Shown piece by piece: positions 8,892 through 17,569 of a stretch of DNA of 64,000 bases (positions are counted from its first letter, which is position 1; each line of letters begins with the position of its first letter). The stretch spans positions 2,407,501 through 2,471,500 of the forward strand of contig NZ_CP030139.2 of assembly GCF_003846445.2 (NCBI RefSeq). Reading direction: 5' to 3'. A model generated the notes under the pieces. That model ran no database searches, was not told the DNA's origin, and was given only the letters and a program-made list of their open reading frames with translations. Origin of the DNA: Synechococcus elongatus PCC 11801. Its GTDB lineage: Bacteria; Cyanobacteriota; Cyanobacteriia; Synechococcales; Synechococcaceae. Position numbers and translations under genes: made by a program.

Positions 8892-9824
8892 ATGCTCATG
8901 TCTCCTCTTTGGCTGTTGCTGGCGCTGCCGGTTTCCCTGCTAGCGATTTACCTGCTGACTCCTCGCCGCTACCAGTCGTCTGATTCAGTGGCGCAGGCCT
9001 ACGACAGCTGGACTCAGGACGGCATTCTCGAGTTCTACTGGGGCGAGCACATTCACCTTGGGCACTACGGCAATCCACCGCGTCGCAAAGATTTTCGGGC
9101 AGCCAAAGCCGATTTTGTCCATGAGATGGTGCGCTGGGGAGGCCTCGATCGCCTGCCGGCTGGCACGACAGTCTTGGATGTGGGCTGCGGTATCGGGGGC
9201 AGCAGCCGCATTCTGGCGCGGGATTACCACTTTGATGTGACCGGCATCACGATTAGTCCGGGTCAAGTTCAGCGGGCGCGATCGCTGACGCCAGACGGGG
9301 TAACAGCGCAATTCAAAGTTGATGACGCTCTCAATCTCTCTTTCCCTGATGCCAGCTTTGATGTGGTTTGGTGCATCGAAGCCGGCCCTCATATGCCGGA
9401 TAAGGCACTGTTTGCCAAAGAGCTGCTACGGGTGCTGAAGCCTGGTGGCACGTTGGTTGTTGCTGACTGGAATCAGCGAGATGCTCGCATGCGATCGCTC
9501 CAAGGGTGGGAGCGCTGGGTGATGCGCCAACTTTTGGATCAGTGGGCACACCCCGAATTTGCCAGCATCGAAGGCTTTAGTGAACTACTGGAAGCCACAG
9601 GCTGGGTCGGCGGAACCGTGACAACAGCGGATTGGACGCGGGAGACACTGCCCTCTTGGCTCGACTCGATCTGGCAGGGGATTCTCCGCCCGACTGGACT
9701 CGTGCGCTTTGGGCTGTCGGGCTTGGTCAAGTCACTGCGAGAAGTCCCGACCTTAATCCTGATGCGGATTGCCTTTGGTCAAGGACTCTGCCGCTTTGGG
9801 ATGTTCCGCGCCACACGCGCCTAG
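8892..9824 (+). CDS. 2-methyl-6-phytyl-1,4-benzoquinol (MPBQ/MSBQ) methyltransferase
   Basis: SAM-dependent methyltransferase of 310 residues with an N-terminal membrane anchor ([19 protein letters not shown]). Residues [17 protein letters not shown] and [14 protein letters not shown], the SAM motif [17 protein letters not shown], and [21 protein letters not shown] all closely match the Synechocystis Sll0418-type enzyme as I remember it. That enzyme methylates MPBQ in tocopherol synthesis and is the cyanobacterial counterpart of plant VTE3. The neighbouring convergent gene, menB, belongs to phylloquinone synthesis. The two genes overlap at their stop codons (CTAG shared). A related prenyl-quinol substrate is possible. 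Confidence 0.85.
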   Translation: MLMSPLWLLLALPVSLLAIYLLTPRRYQSSDSVAQAYDSWTQDGILEFYWGEHIHLGHYGNPPRRKDFRAAKADFVHEMVRWGGLDRLPAGTTVLDVGCGIGGSSRILARDYHFDVTGITISPGQVQRARSLTPDGVTAQFKVDDALNLSFPDASFDVVWCIEAGPHMPDKALFAKELLRVLKPGGTLVVADWNQRDARMRSLQGWERWVMRQLLDQWAHPEFASIEGFSELLEATGWVGGTVTTADWTRETLPSWLDSIWQGILRPTGLVRFGLSGLVKSLREVPTLILMRIAFGQGLCRFGMFRATRA

Positions 9825-10660
9825 GGCAGCCAAGGGTAGGAGCGGAAGTCAGGCGATCGCTTCTCAAGGAAAGCCTGTTTGCCCTCACTGCCCTCTTCCG
9901 TCAGGTAGTAGAGGTGTGTTGCATGGCCTGCCAGTTCTTGAATGCCGGCCATGCCGTCCAGCTCAGCATTAAAAGCAGCTTTGAGACAGCGAATCGCGAT
10001 CGGGCTTTTCTCTAGAATCTCCAGCGCCCAGCGAATGCCTTCCGCTTCCAGTTCCTCAACAGGAACCACAGTATTGACCAAGCCCATTTGCAGCGCTTCG
10101 GTGGCGCCGTACTGGCGGCAGAGGAACCAAATTTCCCGCGCTTTTTTCTGGCCAACTAAACGGGCAAGGTAGCTTGCACCAAAGCCGCCATCAAAACTGC
10201 CCACCTTCGGGCCGGTTTGGCCAAAGATAGCGTTATCGGCCGCGATCGTTAGGTCACAGAGGATATGCAGAACATGACCGCCCCCGATCGCATAACCCGC
10301 CACCAGCGCGATCACCACCTTGGGAATCGTGCGGATTAAGCGTTGCAGATCGAGGACATTGAGGCGTGGTAAGCCTTCCTCATCGATGTAGCCACCAGCG
10401 CCGCGTACCGACTGATCACCACCGGCACAAAAGGCATAGCGTCCGTCTGTGTGGGGGCCTGCCCCTGTCAGTAGGATCACCCCGATCGCCGTATCTTCGC
10501 GGGCGTCGGAAAAGGCGTCGTACAGCTCAACAACCGTCTTGGGCCGAAAGGCATTGCGCTTGTGGGGGCGATTGATCGTGATCTTGGCAATGCCTTCCGC
10601 ACATTTCTCGTAGCGAATGTCTTCGTACTCGCGCACCGATTGCCATTGAACCTGCGCCAC
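9821..10660 (-). CDS. menB: 1,4-dihydroxy-2-naphthoyl-CoA synthase
   Basis: Crotonase-fold enzyme that cyclises o-succinylbenzoyl-CoA to DHNA-CoA in menaquinone/phylloquinone synthesis, which supplies the photosystem I secondary acceptor. The sequence has [33 protein letters not shown], the oxyanion-hole region [19 protein letters not shown], and the C-terminal [17 protein letters not shown] hallmark of MenB. The GTG at 10658-10660 (VAQVQWQSV) fits the usual MenB N-terminus and has AGAGGAAG upstream; ATG codons at 10678 and 10687 would add 6-9 residues. It converges with the methyltransferase gene, overlapping by 4 bases. Confidence 0.95.
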   Translation of the reverse strand: MAQVQWQSVREYEDIRYEKCAEGIAKITINRPHKRNAFRPKTVVELYDAFSDAREDTAIGVILLTGAGPHTDGRYAFCAGGDQSVRGAGGYIDEEGLPRLNVLDLQRLIRTIPKVVIALVAGYAIGGGHVLHILCDLTIAADNAIFGQTGPKVGSFDGGFGASYLARLVGQKKAREIWFLCRQYGATEALQMGLVNTVVPVEELEAEGIRWALEILEKSPIAIRCLKAAFNAELDGMAGIQELAGHATHLYYLTEEGSEGKQAFLEKRSPDFRSYPWLP

Positions 10661-11060
10661 GCCACTTCCTCTGAACATTGGCCCCATTTTCTCAGGCAGT
10701 TCAGCTGCCGCGATCGTGCCTCGAACGGCAGCCTTGTGAGGGCGATCGGCTCGTCAATCCCCCCAAAATGATTACTTTTTTTGATTGATACCTTTGAAAG
10801 TGATGAGGATTTTAAGAGTCAGCAGGATTTGTTCTACCGGAGACTGCAGCCCTGAGAAGACTGGTAATGACAGGATTTTTCTCGGCAACTTGAGCCGATT
10901 TTAAATAACGTCAAGTCCTGTCTGTAGCCTGCTTGACATTTGTCAAAATCTCAAAAATGCCTCAAAAAATGCTTGCCTGTGAGGCCCAAAAACAAGACTG
11001 GGCCTGGATTGTAGCGAATTAAATACCTCAGTTTTGCTGTAGTCGAGTACTGATCTTGTC
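10661..11060. promoter_or_regulatory. Divergent intergenic region menB / LysM-M23 gene with a TTGACA dyad
   Basis: About 400 bases without a gene, forming the first part of the gap of about 550 bases between menB and the peptidase gene. It is AT-rich relative to its surroundings and should hold both promoters. The clearest element is TTGACATTTGTCAA at 10933-10946, a perfect 6-bp dyad with a 2-base centre whose left arm is also a consensus -35 hexamer for the + strand. I see no convincing -10 hexamer at the right spacing, so operator versus promoter stays open. No ORF of note, tRNA or repeat was found. Confidence 0.4.
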
Positions 11061-11206
11061 GAATTCGGGAAAGCGGGGTAATCTTCCCAGGTAGTTTGTG
11101 GCGAATGGGTACCCCCATTCATCGACTGTCGCAGTTCTGCCAGCTCTTAAACACAGCAGTCAAGCAGTTGACATTCGGCAGGCTGACCGAGTTCAGATTA
11201 GGAGGT
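11061..11206 (+). promoter_or_regulatory. Structured 5' leader RNA, candidate c-di-AMP (ydaO-type) riboswitch
   Basis: The leader closes with an 8-bp helix, GAATTCGG (11061-11068) with CCGAGTTC (11187-11194, one G-U). Inside lie GGGAA/TTCCC (11067-11071 with 11084-11088, sharing two bases with the closing helix), a perfect hairpin GAATGGG-TACC-CCCATTC (11103-11120), CTGCC/GGCAG (11137-11141 with 11177-11181), and GTCAA-GCAG-TTGAC (11159-11172). The Shine-Dalgarno AGGAGGT (11200-11206) follows directly. Segments GGGGTAATC, GGGTACC and CGGCAGGCTGACC resemble parts of the ydaO c-di-AMP riboswitch as I recall it, a class known to sit before cell-wall hydrolase genes. The structure is seen in the sequence; the ligand is inferred. 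Confidence 0.5.
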
Positions 11207-11212
11207 AGGTCC

Positions 11213-12871
11213 TTGAAGAGAGGATTCCCACAAAAAGTTTCTGGTCTTTCCTACTACACCCTAGATTCAATGCCTGACGGGATGGATCGGGAGTGTGCGG
11301 TTCCGAAACCGGAAACTGTTGAAGCGCCTCTTGCTACAGCCGCCAGTGCTGCTTGGAGCAGCGGTGGTCGCAAAAGAACTCTCGCTATGGTGGGCCTAGC
11401 CCTCACGGTTGCTGGCACTGAATCGCTACTTCTCCGTCAGTCGGCAGCTATTGCCGCAACGAATAGTGCCCTTCCCCAACTTTTCGATAACGAAGCCGAA
11501 TCACCGGCTAGAACACTTTCTGCTCAAGAAACTCATCGTGTTCAGCCTGGAGAAACCCTCTGGTCGATCGCGCGATCGCATGGACTGACTGTTGCTCAGT
11601 TGCTGTCCTACAACCAACTCGCGGAAGGCAGTGTTCTGCGCATCGATCAAGTGCTGAGATTGCAGCCAGCCACTGCTGATCCCGTTCCGACAGCCACCAC
11701 TGCCCCGATTGTCCAGGATCCGGTTCAACAGCACCTCTTGGCTCTGGCTGGAGATAGCCGGATGCCAGCGCCCGCTGCAGATGAGCGCTCGGTTGAACCG
11801 ATTTCTAGCCTGCCGCCGCAAGCTGCACCGATTCTGCCTCGGTCGGCAGCGACGAACGTTCCAGTGATTCGTCCGCAACCCTTAACCTCAACGACGGTTG
11901 CAATTCGCCCCCTCAGCCCTGTACCGGAACCAGCCACAGGCTCGCAAGATTACACGGTGAAGTCCGGCGATTCTCTCAGTCGGATTGCTGCTCAATTTGG
12001 ACTCAGTTTGCAAGACCTCTTGCAGGCCAACCGTCTCAATAACCCCAATCTCATTTTCGTGGGTCAACGCCTGACCATTCCTCAGGCGGGTCAACCCACC
12101 TTGGCAGCCACGACGTTGCCCCCCCTGCTCCGGCAACGGGTCACTGAAGAAACCTCAAGTCAGATTGCAGCCAATCTCAGCTCTGGTCTGGATGCTGAAT
12201 TGACGATTGAGAGCCTGTCGTCACCGCCACCGAGTAATCTAAATCGACTGGATATCACTGCCGCTAGCTCCTTCCCGAGCCAAGGTCTGTCATCGCTGCG
12301 ATCGCTTTCGCCCGTGGTCTCGCCGGCTCCTGCCCTCAAACCTCAGCAGCCGGAGCCTGAAAAAGTAGCCGTTGCTCCGTTGGGTTCAGAAACTTACGAG
12401 CCGTTACTGGCATCGCTGCTGAAGACTGCTGTTGCCCCCGAGCTGCCCAGTCTCAACTCCGATGAGCTACTGCCGGGTGGTAGCGATCGCTTTGCGGGAT
12501 ACATCTGGCCGGCACGGGGTATTCTCTCCTCTGGCTATGGCTGGCGTTGGGGCCGTATGCACCGCGGTATCGACATTGCGGGGCCGGTGGGCACGCCGAT
12601 TGTGGCTGCTGCTGCTGGTGTGGTAGTCACCGCTGGTTGGAACTCAGGTGGCTATGGCAACTTGGTGGAAATTCAACACCCCAATGGCAGCCTGACGCTC
12701 TATGCGCACAACAATCGCATTCTGGTGCGTCCGGGTGAGCGGGTTCAGCAGGGTCAAATCGTGGCGGAAATGGGCAGCACCGGTCGGAGTACCGGCCCTC
12801 ACTTGCATTTTGAGGTGCACCCCCGTGGTAATGGCGCTGTCAACCCGATCGCCTATCTCCCTGCTCGTTAG
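11213..12871 (+). CDS. LysM and M23-peptidase cell-wall protein
   Basis: Predicted peptidoglycan endopeptidase or amidase activator of 552 residues. Two LysM modules (about residues 107-150, HRVQPGETLWSIARSHGL; about 245-290, DYTVKSGDSLSRIAAQFGL) bind glycan, and a C-terminal M23/LytM domain (about 423-551) carries MHRGIDIAG and HLHFEVHPRG, the metal-ligand HxxxD and HxH motifs. A hydrophobic stretch after GGRKRTLAMVGLALTVAG may be a signal or anchor. TTG at 11213 is chosen because AGGAGGT stands 6 bases upstream; the longer in-frame ATG at 11096 would start inside the structured leader. A strong terminator follows. Confidence 0.88.
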   Translation: MKRGFPQKVSGLSYYTLDSMPDGMDRECAVPKPETVEAPLATAASAAWSSGGRKRTLAMVGLALTVAGTESLLLRQSAAIAATNSALPQLFDNEAESPARTLSAQETHRVQPGETLWSIARSHGLTVAQLLSYNQLAEGSVLRIDQVLRLQPATADPVPTATTAPIVQDPVQQHLLALAGDSRMPAPAADERSVEPISSLPPQAAPILPRSAATNVPVIRPQPLTSTTVAIRPLSPVPEPATGSQDYTVKSGDSLSRIAAQFGLSLQDLLQANRLNNPNLIFVGQRLTIPQAGQPTLAATTLPPLLRQRVTEETSSQIAANLSSGLDAELTIESLSSPPPSNLNRLDITAASSFPSQGLSSLRSLSPVVSPAPALKPQQPEPEKVAVAPLGSETYEPLLASLLKTAVAPELPSLNSDELLPGGSDRFAGYIWPARGILSSGYGWRWGRMHRGIDIAGPVGTPIVAAAAGVVVTAGWNSGGYGNLVEIQHPNGSLTLYAHNNRILVRPGERVQQGQIVAEMGSTGRSTGPHLHFEVHPRGNGAVNPIAYLPAR

Positions 12872-12888
12872 TTTGAGCTAGATAGTTC

Positions 12889-12930
12889 AAAAGCGATCGC
12901 CCTTGAAAGCAGCGATCGCTTTTGCGTTTT
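12889..12930 (+). terminator. Rho-independent terminator after the LysM/M23 gene
   Basis: A perfect 12-bp stem, AAAAGCGATCGC (12889-12900) with GCGATCGCTTTT (12912-12923), has an 11-base loop and a further T-rich run. Both arms contain a full HIP1 octamer, so the genome-wide repeat has been co-opted into the terminator stem. Confidence 0.8.
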
Positions 12931-13046
12931 GAGGGATAAGAAATTCAGACCCTCTGATTGCCTCTCATAGCCGTTTGACGTCAATTGATTGGCAGTAGCC
13001 GCAAAGTTTGTTAAACTAGCTAAGGCTTGTTCAAGCAAGCAGCTAT

Positions 13047-13118
13047 GGCTCAGTAGCTCAGCGGTAGAGCAGGGGACTCATAAGCCCTTGGTCGCGTGTT
13101 CAAATCACGCCTGAGCCA
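13047..13118 (+). tRNA. tRNA-Met (anticodon CAT)
   Basis: A 72-base cloverleaf. The acceptor stem is GGCTCAG (13047-13053) with CTGAGCC (13111-13117) and discriminator A at 13118. The D arm contains AGCTCAGCGGTAGAGC and the T arm GTGTTCAAATCAC. The anticodon CAT lies at 13079-13081 in the loop CTCATAA. The anticodon stem lacks the three G-C pairs of initiator tRNA and the acceptor pairs fully, so this is an elongator Met tRNA or, less likely, the lysidine-modified Ile tRNA. The 3' CCA is not encoded. Confidence 0.95.
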
Positions 13119-13132
13119 TTTTTAAATCACTC

Positions 13133-13732
13133 TCATGACAGAACCAAGCCGTGTTCAATGACTTCGGCGAGACAAGCAATTTGTGCTTCTGAATCGTCGT
13201 TGGCCAAGGGACTCAGCGGCAGAATTTCCACCAGTAAAAAGAGGTTGAGCAGGAGCCGCGCCAAAGTGCGGCAGGGAAGATTGCGATATAGTCCTTGGGC
13301 GATCGCAGTCTGACAAAAGGCTTCGAGCACCTCTTCCATGGTGGTTAGGACTTCAGTCTCGAACAGCGATCGCAATTCGGGATGAAATTGCAGCTCGAGC
13401 AGACAAATTCGCAGGAGTTCCCGATGCTGTCCCGAAGCTCGCCAGTGGTGTTGGAGCCAAGTGCTGAGGGCACGGCGATCGCTGAGGCCACTCAACTCAT
13501 CCAAGAGGTCTTCGAGCAACTGTCGCCAGCCCTGACGCATCAGGGCAATCAAAATGGCTTTCTTGGCTGCAAAGTGTCGAAATAAAGTGCCTTCTGCCAC
13601 CCCTGCTGCTTGTGCAAGGTCGCGGGTAGTGGTGGCTTCATAGCCTTGGGCAGCAAAGAGATGCTGGGCGGCTTCGAGGATACGTTTGCGCGTAGCCACC
13701 TCAGAAGGCGACGGAATTGGGGCGATCGCCAT
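13133..13732 (-). CDS. TetR/AcrR family transcriptional regulator
   Basis: A 199-residue DNA-binding repressor candidate. The N-terminal helix-turn-helix region reads RKRILEAAQHLFAAQGYEATT, then DLAQAAGVAEGTLFRHFAAKKAIL, a textbook TetR HTH (residues about 14-62). The remaining helices form the ligand/dimer domain and have no recognisable specificity. ATG start. It is separated from the upstream Ser/Thr kinase gene by about 120 bases, and the tRNA-Met lies just beyond its 3' end on the other strand. The target and ligand are unknown; self-regulation is common in the family. Confidence 0.9.
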   Translation of the reverse strand: MAIAPIPSPSEVATRKRILEAAQHLFAAQGYEATTTRDLAQAAGVAEGTLFRHFAAKKAILIALMRQGWRQLLEDLLDELSGLSDRRALSTWLQHHWRASGQHRELLRICLLELQFHPELRSLFETEVLTTMEEVLEAFCQTAIAQGLYRNLPCRTLARLLLNLFLLVEILPLSPLANDDSEAQIACLAEVIEHGLVLS

Positions 13733-13855
13733 ACGGGCTTCTCCGGGGCTGTCATCGCTATTGTGGGCGCGGAGGTTGGGAGATCTGCCAGAGACCTTAG
13801 AAGGATTTCCAAATTGCGTCTGTTGGCATGGGGCGAACGAGCTGGCAAACCGACG

Positions 13856-15388
13856 CTATTGCGAGCGCAGGGTGCCGGTGCTGCCTTGGAGCAGGGCTTC
13901 TAAACCGGGGCGTTTCCGTTCAAATTCCTCTTGCAACTGCTGGCGACTCGCACTGACCGAACCCTGTCGGGGCAGCTGGCTTGATTGCAGAATCCACTGC
14001 CGTAGTTGCTCGGCTTGATGCTCATCAATCTTGAGATCTAAAACGTGGGCACAGCGCTGGGGTTGTTCGAGGGCAAAAAAGAGAATGCGATAGTGCCGTT
14101 GGAGGGCGATCGCTTGCAACAGCTCCTGATTGCCCGTCTGCTGGAGTTCCAAATAGCTTTTCAGCCAGCGCAAGCGTTGATCCCGATTGCCTTGAATCGC
14201 CGTGACCCAGAGCAGCATGGGTCGAGGAACGAGGGTACAGAAGAAGGTGCGATAGGTGCGGAGATAGAGACGATTGAGCCGCCAAGCATCGATTTCTGCA
14301 GCGGGAAACATTGCCCAGAGACTGGGCACCACCAGTTTGCCGGCTCGAATCATCTGGGGAAAGACAATTTGAGCGCAGGGTTTATCCGCTGGCCAGCTCT
14401 GCAGCCGGCAGAGGGCTTCGGCAGAGACCGCGGGTTCCGTGTCGGTATCGTTGCTAGCCGTGGGTAGTTTTTGGAGGTAGCCTTCGAGGCGATCGCTGAG
14501 GACATCGGCGAGTTGATAGCGCTCTTCGAGGGGGGCCAGTACCCGCACCATCTCGGCGGCAGTCTGGGGGCGATCGTTGCGATCGCGGGCGAGACAAGTC
14601 TCAATCAGCCGTTGCAGCGATCGCGGGATGTTGAGGAGCGGTGCGGCCTCTCGCAAAGGTCGAATCGGACGATTATGCGCTTCAACCCAGCTATTGAGGT
14701 TCATCAAGGTCTCAGCCTGTACGGGCAACTGTCCCGTCAGCATCTGGTACATCACCACGCCCAAGCTATAGATGTCGGTGCGGGGATCGAGTTCTTGGCG
14801 ATTGAGTTGCTCAGGCGAAGCATAGGAGAGGGTGCCAAGGAAGGGTTGCTTTTCGGCATCACCAGCCTCTTGCCAGCGCTGGGCAATTCCAAAATCGAGG
14901 AGTTTAATCTGTCCTTCTTTGGTGATGAAAATATTGCTGGGTTTGATGTCGCGATGAATGATCGGAATCCGCTGTCCGTGGCTTTCGACCCCGTAGTGGG
15001 CTTGTACCAAACTGTCGGCGACTGCCAAGGTGATCTTCAGAAATTGCGCCAAGGGAATTGGCCCTCGCAAGAGTAAGTCCTTGAGGGTGTCGCCCTCGAG
15101 ATACTCCATGACGAAGTAGGGCTGTTGCTCGGCTAAGCCGTAGTCAGTTACCCGCACGATCGTTGGGCTAGCCTGACTGAGCTGAGCACAGATGCGCGCC
15201 TCTTCGGCAAAGCGCTCCTGCTGGCGTGGGTCGGCAATACTGCGGCTCAGCAGCTTGATCGCAACAATCCCTTCCAAAACGATGTGGCGCGCTTGATAGA
15301 CGCGGCCCATGGCCCCTTGTCCAATCAGGGCCAAGAGTTGATAGCGTTGGTCGAGCAGGCGTCCCAAATTGGGATCTGCAGGTGACAT
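13856..15388 (-). CDS. Serine/threonine protein kinase (Hanks type)
   Basis: A 510-residue kinase with the catalytic domain at about residues 14-270: the glycine loop LIGQGAMGRVYQARH, the Lys in IVAIKLL, the catalytic loop IIHRDIKPSNIFI, the Mg site LLDFGIAQ, the activation segment FLGTLSYASPEQL and DIYSLGVVMYQMLTGQLP. The C-terminal 230 residues have no recognised repeat or extracellular sensor and no clear membrane helix, so a soluble kinase with an unknown partner-binding region is likely. It stands downstream of the HAS-barrel gene on the same strand, 74 bases apart. Substrates cannot be read from sequence. Confidence 0.93.
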   Translation of the reverse strand: MSPADPNLGRLLDQRYQLLALIGQGAMGRVYQARHIVLEGIVAIKLLSRSIADPRQQERFAEEARICAQLSQASPTIVRVTDYGLAEQQPYFVMEYLEGDTLKDLLLRGPIPLAQFLKITLAVADSLVQAHYGVESHGQRIPIIHRDIKPSNIFITKEGQIKLLDFGIAQRWQEAGDAEKQPFLGTLSYASPEQLNRQELDPRTDIYSLGVVMYQMLTGQLPVQAETLMNLNSWVEAHNRPIRPLREAAPLLNIPRSLQRLIETCLARDRNDRPQTAAEMVRVLAPLEERYQLADVLSDRLEGYLQKLPTASNDTDTEPAVSAEALCRLQSWPADKPCAQIVFPQMIRAGKLVVPSLWAMFPAAEIDAWRLNRLYLRTYRTFFCTLVPRPMLLWVTAIQGNRDQRLRWLKSYLELQQTGNQELLQAIALQRHYRILFFALEQPQRCAHVLDLKIDEHQAEQLRQWILQSSQLPRQGSVSASRQQLQEEFERKRPGLEALLQGSTGTLRSQ

Positions 15389-15462
15389 GGGGGCAGTCCT
15401 GTCCGGATTTTTGCGTCTGGGCTGCTACCGCATTTAGGGTTGCTGCCACGCGATTGCCCTTT

Positions 15463-16071
15463 CTATTTTGCTTGGAGTGGCCCTAAAGTGTTGCGCCAGG
15501 CCAGTTCCCGGCAAAGCATTTCTAGGGCACGTTGTTCACGAGGCGCAAACAGTTGCAGATCGGCTAGCTCTTGCAGGACTTGTTGGGTGAGGTGGCTAGC
15601 GAAGTTGCCGGCATAGCGCAGCAACAGACTGTAGTAACGAAACTGCGGCTGGCCACTGCGATCGCGGTGAAAAGCGGCAATCTCTGCTTCGCTGAGGCAA
15701 TAGACCGGCGTATTGACGGGCACGATCGCCCGCGGAATTCCCTGCTCGCCATAGCGATCGCCACTAGCGGTTTCGGCCAAGCTACCGATCAATACCGTCG
15801 AAAGCAGGGTGCGGGTTTCGTTGATTAGATCGGGCGTAAAGAGTGGGTCGGGCTCGCTGGACAGTCGTGGCCCGTTGTTCAGAAAGAGGGGATTAAAAAG
15901 CTGGGAGTTGTAGACGATCCCTACTGCCCAATGGCGATCGCCTTCTAAACGAACAAAGCTGCCAAACCCATAGCTCTCGGCATCGGGTGGATTGGGGACA
16001 TCCATGCCGTCATCGACTTGAACGACGTAGTCGAAATGGGAGTTGGATTTGACAACTTTGCCGAGTCGCAT
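15463..16071 (-). CDS. HAS-barrel domain protein
   Basis: A 202-residue protein whose N-terminus (MRLGKVVKSNSHFDYVVQV, then SYGFGSFVRLEGDRHWAVGIVYNS) matches the HAS-barrel, a beta-barrel found at the start of HerA/FtsK-like ATPases, here without the ATPase. The second half, with YSLLLRYAGNFASHLTQQVLQELADLQ, is helical and typical of the free-standing cyanobacterial form. The function is unknown. It begins 4 bases after the glgC stop codon on the same strand, so it is very likely co-transcribed with glgC. Whether that reflects a shared role is not known. Confidence 0.75.
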   Translation of the reverse strand: MRLGKVVKSNSHFDYVVQVDDGMDVPNPPDAESYGFGSFVRLEGDRHWAVGIVYNSQLFNPLFLNNGPRLSSEPDPLFTPDLINETRTLLSTVLIGSLAETASGDRYGEQGIPRAIVPVNTPVYCLSEAEIAAFHRDRSGQPQFRYYSLLLRYAGNFASHLTQQVLQELADLQLFAPREQRALEMLCRELAWRNTLGPLQAK

Positions 16072-16075
16072 GAGC

Positions 16076-17368
16076 CTAGATCACCGTGTTGTCGGGAATG
16101 AATGCCCCTTTAACGACAACAACAATGCCGCTACGGATCATGAAGCCAAGGTCTTCGCGATCGGCTTCTTCCACATGGTCTTTGTTGACGATCTGGACGT
16201 TCTGGCCAATGTGGGCATTTTTGTCGATGATGGCGCGACGAATCGTGGTGCCACTGCCAATACCCATCGGTACTTTGCCGTTGGCGCGATTTTGATGGCG
16301 GAGCTCCGACGTTTCGTAGAAGTCTGCGCCCATCAGCAAGGCGTCTTGGATCACGCAGTCCGCCTCAATCCGTGAACGGATGCCCAACACCGAGTTTTGA
16401 ACGGTGCACTGTTTGAGGATGCAACCCTCGCCAATGATCGACTGAGTGACTTGGCAATCAAGCAGCTTGGTGGGCGGCAGATAGCGGGCACGGGTGTAGA
16501 TCGGTGCTTGCTCGTCGTAGAAGCTGAAGGGAGGGCTGGGTTGCTGGGTCAGCGCTAGGTTGGCTTCGTAGAACGAGGCGATCGTACCGATGTCCTCCCA
16601 GTAGTCGTTGAACAAGAAGGCTTGGGTGTTGTAGCGCGTTGCCGCGGCGGGAATCACTTCCTTGCCAAAGTCCGTCTGCTCGGGATGCTGACTGAGCAGG
16701 TCAATCAGGACTTCGCGCTTGAAGACGTAAATGCCCATCGAAGCGATGTAGGGCTGGGACGCTGCTGCGACGGGATCGAGGCCGAGGATCGTGGTATCGA
16801 CTTGCATGGCCTTGAGTTCATCCCCTTTCGGTTTTTCGCTGAACTCAACTACACGACCGCTGCCATCCAGCTTCATCAAGCCAAAATCAGAGGCGCGTTT
16901 TTCATCGATCGGCAAGACCGAGAGCGTGATGTCGGCGTTGGTATCGCGGTGCCGTTGGATGAACTGGCTATAGTCCATGCGGTAGAGGTGATCCCCGGAC
17001 AGGATCAGATACTCATCCACTTCCCACTCTTTAATCAGCCAGAGGTACTGACGTACTGCATCAGCAGTGCCTTGGAACCAATTGGGGTTTTCAGGCGTAA
17101 TTTGAGCAGCTAGGACCTCGACAAAGCCATTGCCAAAGCCACTGGAAAGGTTGTAGGTCTGGCTGAGGTGACGGTTCAGCGAGGCAGAGTTGAACTGCGT
17201 CAGCACATAGATCTTATTGATATCAGCGTTGATGCAGTTGCTGACGGGAATGTCGATCAGGCGGTATTTGCCAGCCAAGGGCACCGCCGGTTTAGCCCGC
17301 TGTTTGGTCAGTGGATAGAGGCGGCTGCCAGCGCCTCCACCGAGAATGATCGCCAGGACGTTTTTCAC
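16076..17368 (-). CDS. glgC: Glucose-1-phosphate adenylyltransferase (ADP-glucose pyrophosphorylase)
   Basis: Makes ADP-glucose from glucose 1-phosphate and ATP, the regulated first step of glycogen synthesis; in cyanobacteria it is activated by 3-phosphoglycerate and inhibited by phosphate. The protein has 430 residues, the size usual for the cyanobacterial/plant type. It shows [17 protein letters not shown], the [19 protein letters not shown] loop, [22 protein letters not shown] and EFSEKPKG. The C-terminal left-handed beta-helix has activator-site Lys residues in [11 protein letters not shown] and [18 protein letters not shown] at 17366-17368 is chosen because it gives the conserved [10 protein letters not shown] start; an ATG seven codons upstream is less likely. 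It diverges from rpe. Confidence 0.96.
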   Translation of the reverse strand: MKNVLAIILGGGAGSRLYPLTKQRAKPAVPLAGKYRLIDIPVSNCINADINKIYVLTQFNSASLNRHLSQTYNLSSGFGNGFVEVLAAQITPENPNWFQGTADAVRQYLWLIKEWEVDEYLILSGDHLYRMDYSQFIQRHRDTNADITLSVLPIDEKRASDFGLMKLDGSGRVVEFSEKPKGDELKAMQVDTTILGLDPVAAASQPYIASMGIYVFKREVLIDLLSQHPEQTDFGKEVIPAAATRYNTQAFLFNDYWEDIGTIASFYEANLALTQQPSPPFSFYDEQAPIYTRARYLPPTKLLDCQVTQSIIGEGCILKQCTVQNSVLGIRSRIEADCVIQDALLMGADFYETSELRHQNRANGKVPMGIGSGTTIRRAIIDKNAHIGQNVQIVNKDHVEEADREDLGFMIRSGIVVVVKGAFIPDNTVI

Positions 17369-17395
17369 AATCGATCTCCCCCAAGTCAAGCGGCG

Positions 17396-17449
17396 CTGAG
17401 ACTCAGTGTCTGCCGGTGAGTCAGTCTTGGCAAGCTAGACACAGTGTCT
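17396..17449. promoter_or_regulatory. Cluster of perfect dyads in the glgC-rpe intergenic region
   Basis: Three overlapping or adjacent palindromes sit just upstream of glgC: CTGAGACTCAG (17396-17406), GACTCA-N11-TGAGTC (17400-17405 with 17417-17422) and AGACACAGTGTCT (17437-17449). The octamer CAGTGTCT also repeats directly at 17404-17411 and 17442-17449. Such packing suggests an operator or a structured leader of glgC. The cognate regulator is unknown. Confidence 0.4.
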
Positions 17450-17569
17450 TCGCGATTCCTTACCCTACGCAGCTCCGGGATCGATTGGAGGTAACCGAGA
17501 CTACGGACAATCGTGCGATCGCCAGCTGTTGGTAAACTGAGGAGCGATCGCCGCTTCAGTCCCAAGGCC

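Noticed and set aside
14471-15076. 201-codon + strand frame
   Set aside because: It is antisense to the Ser/Thr kinase, whose catalytic motifs are intact.
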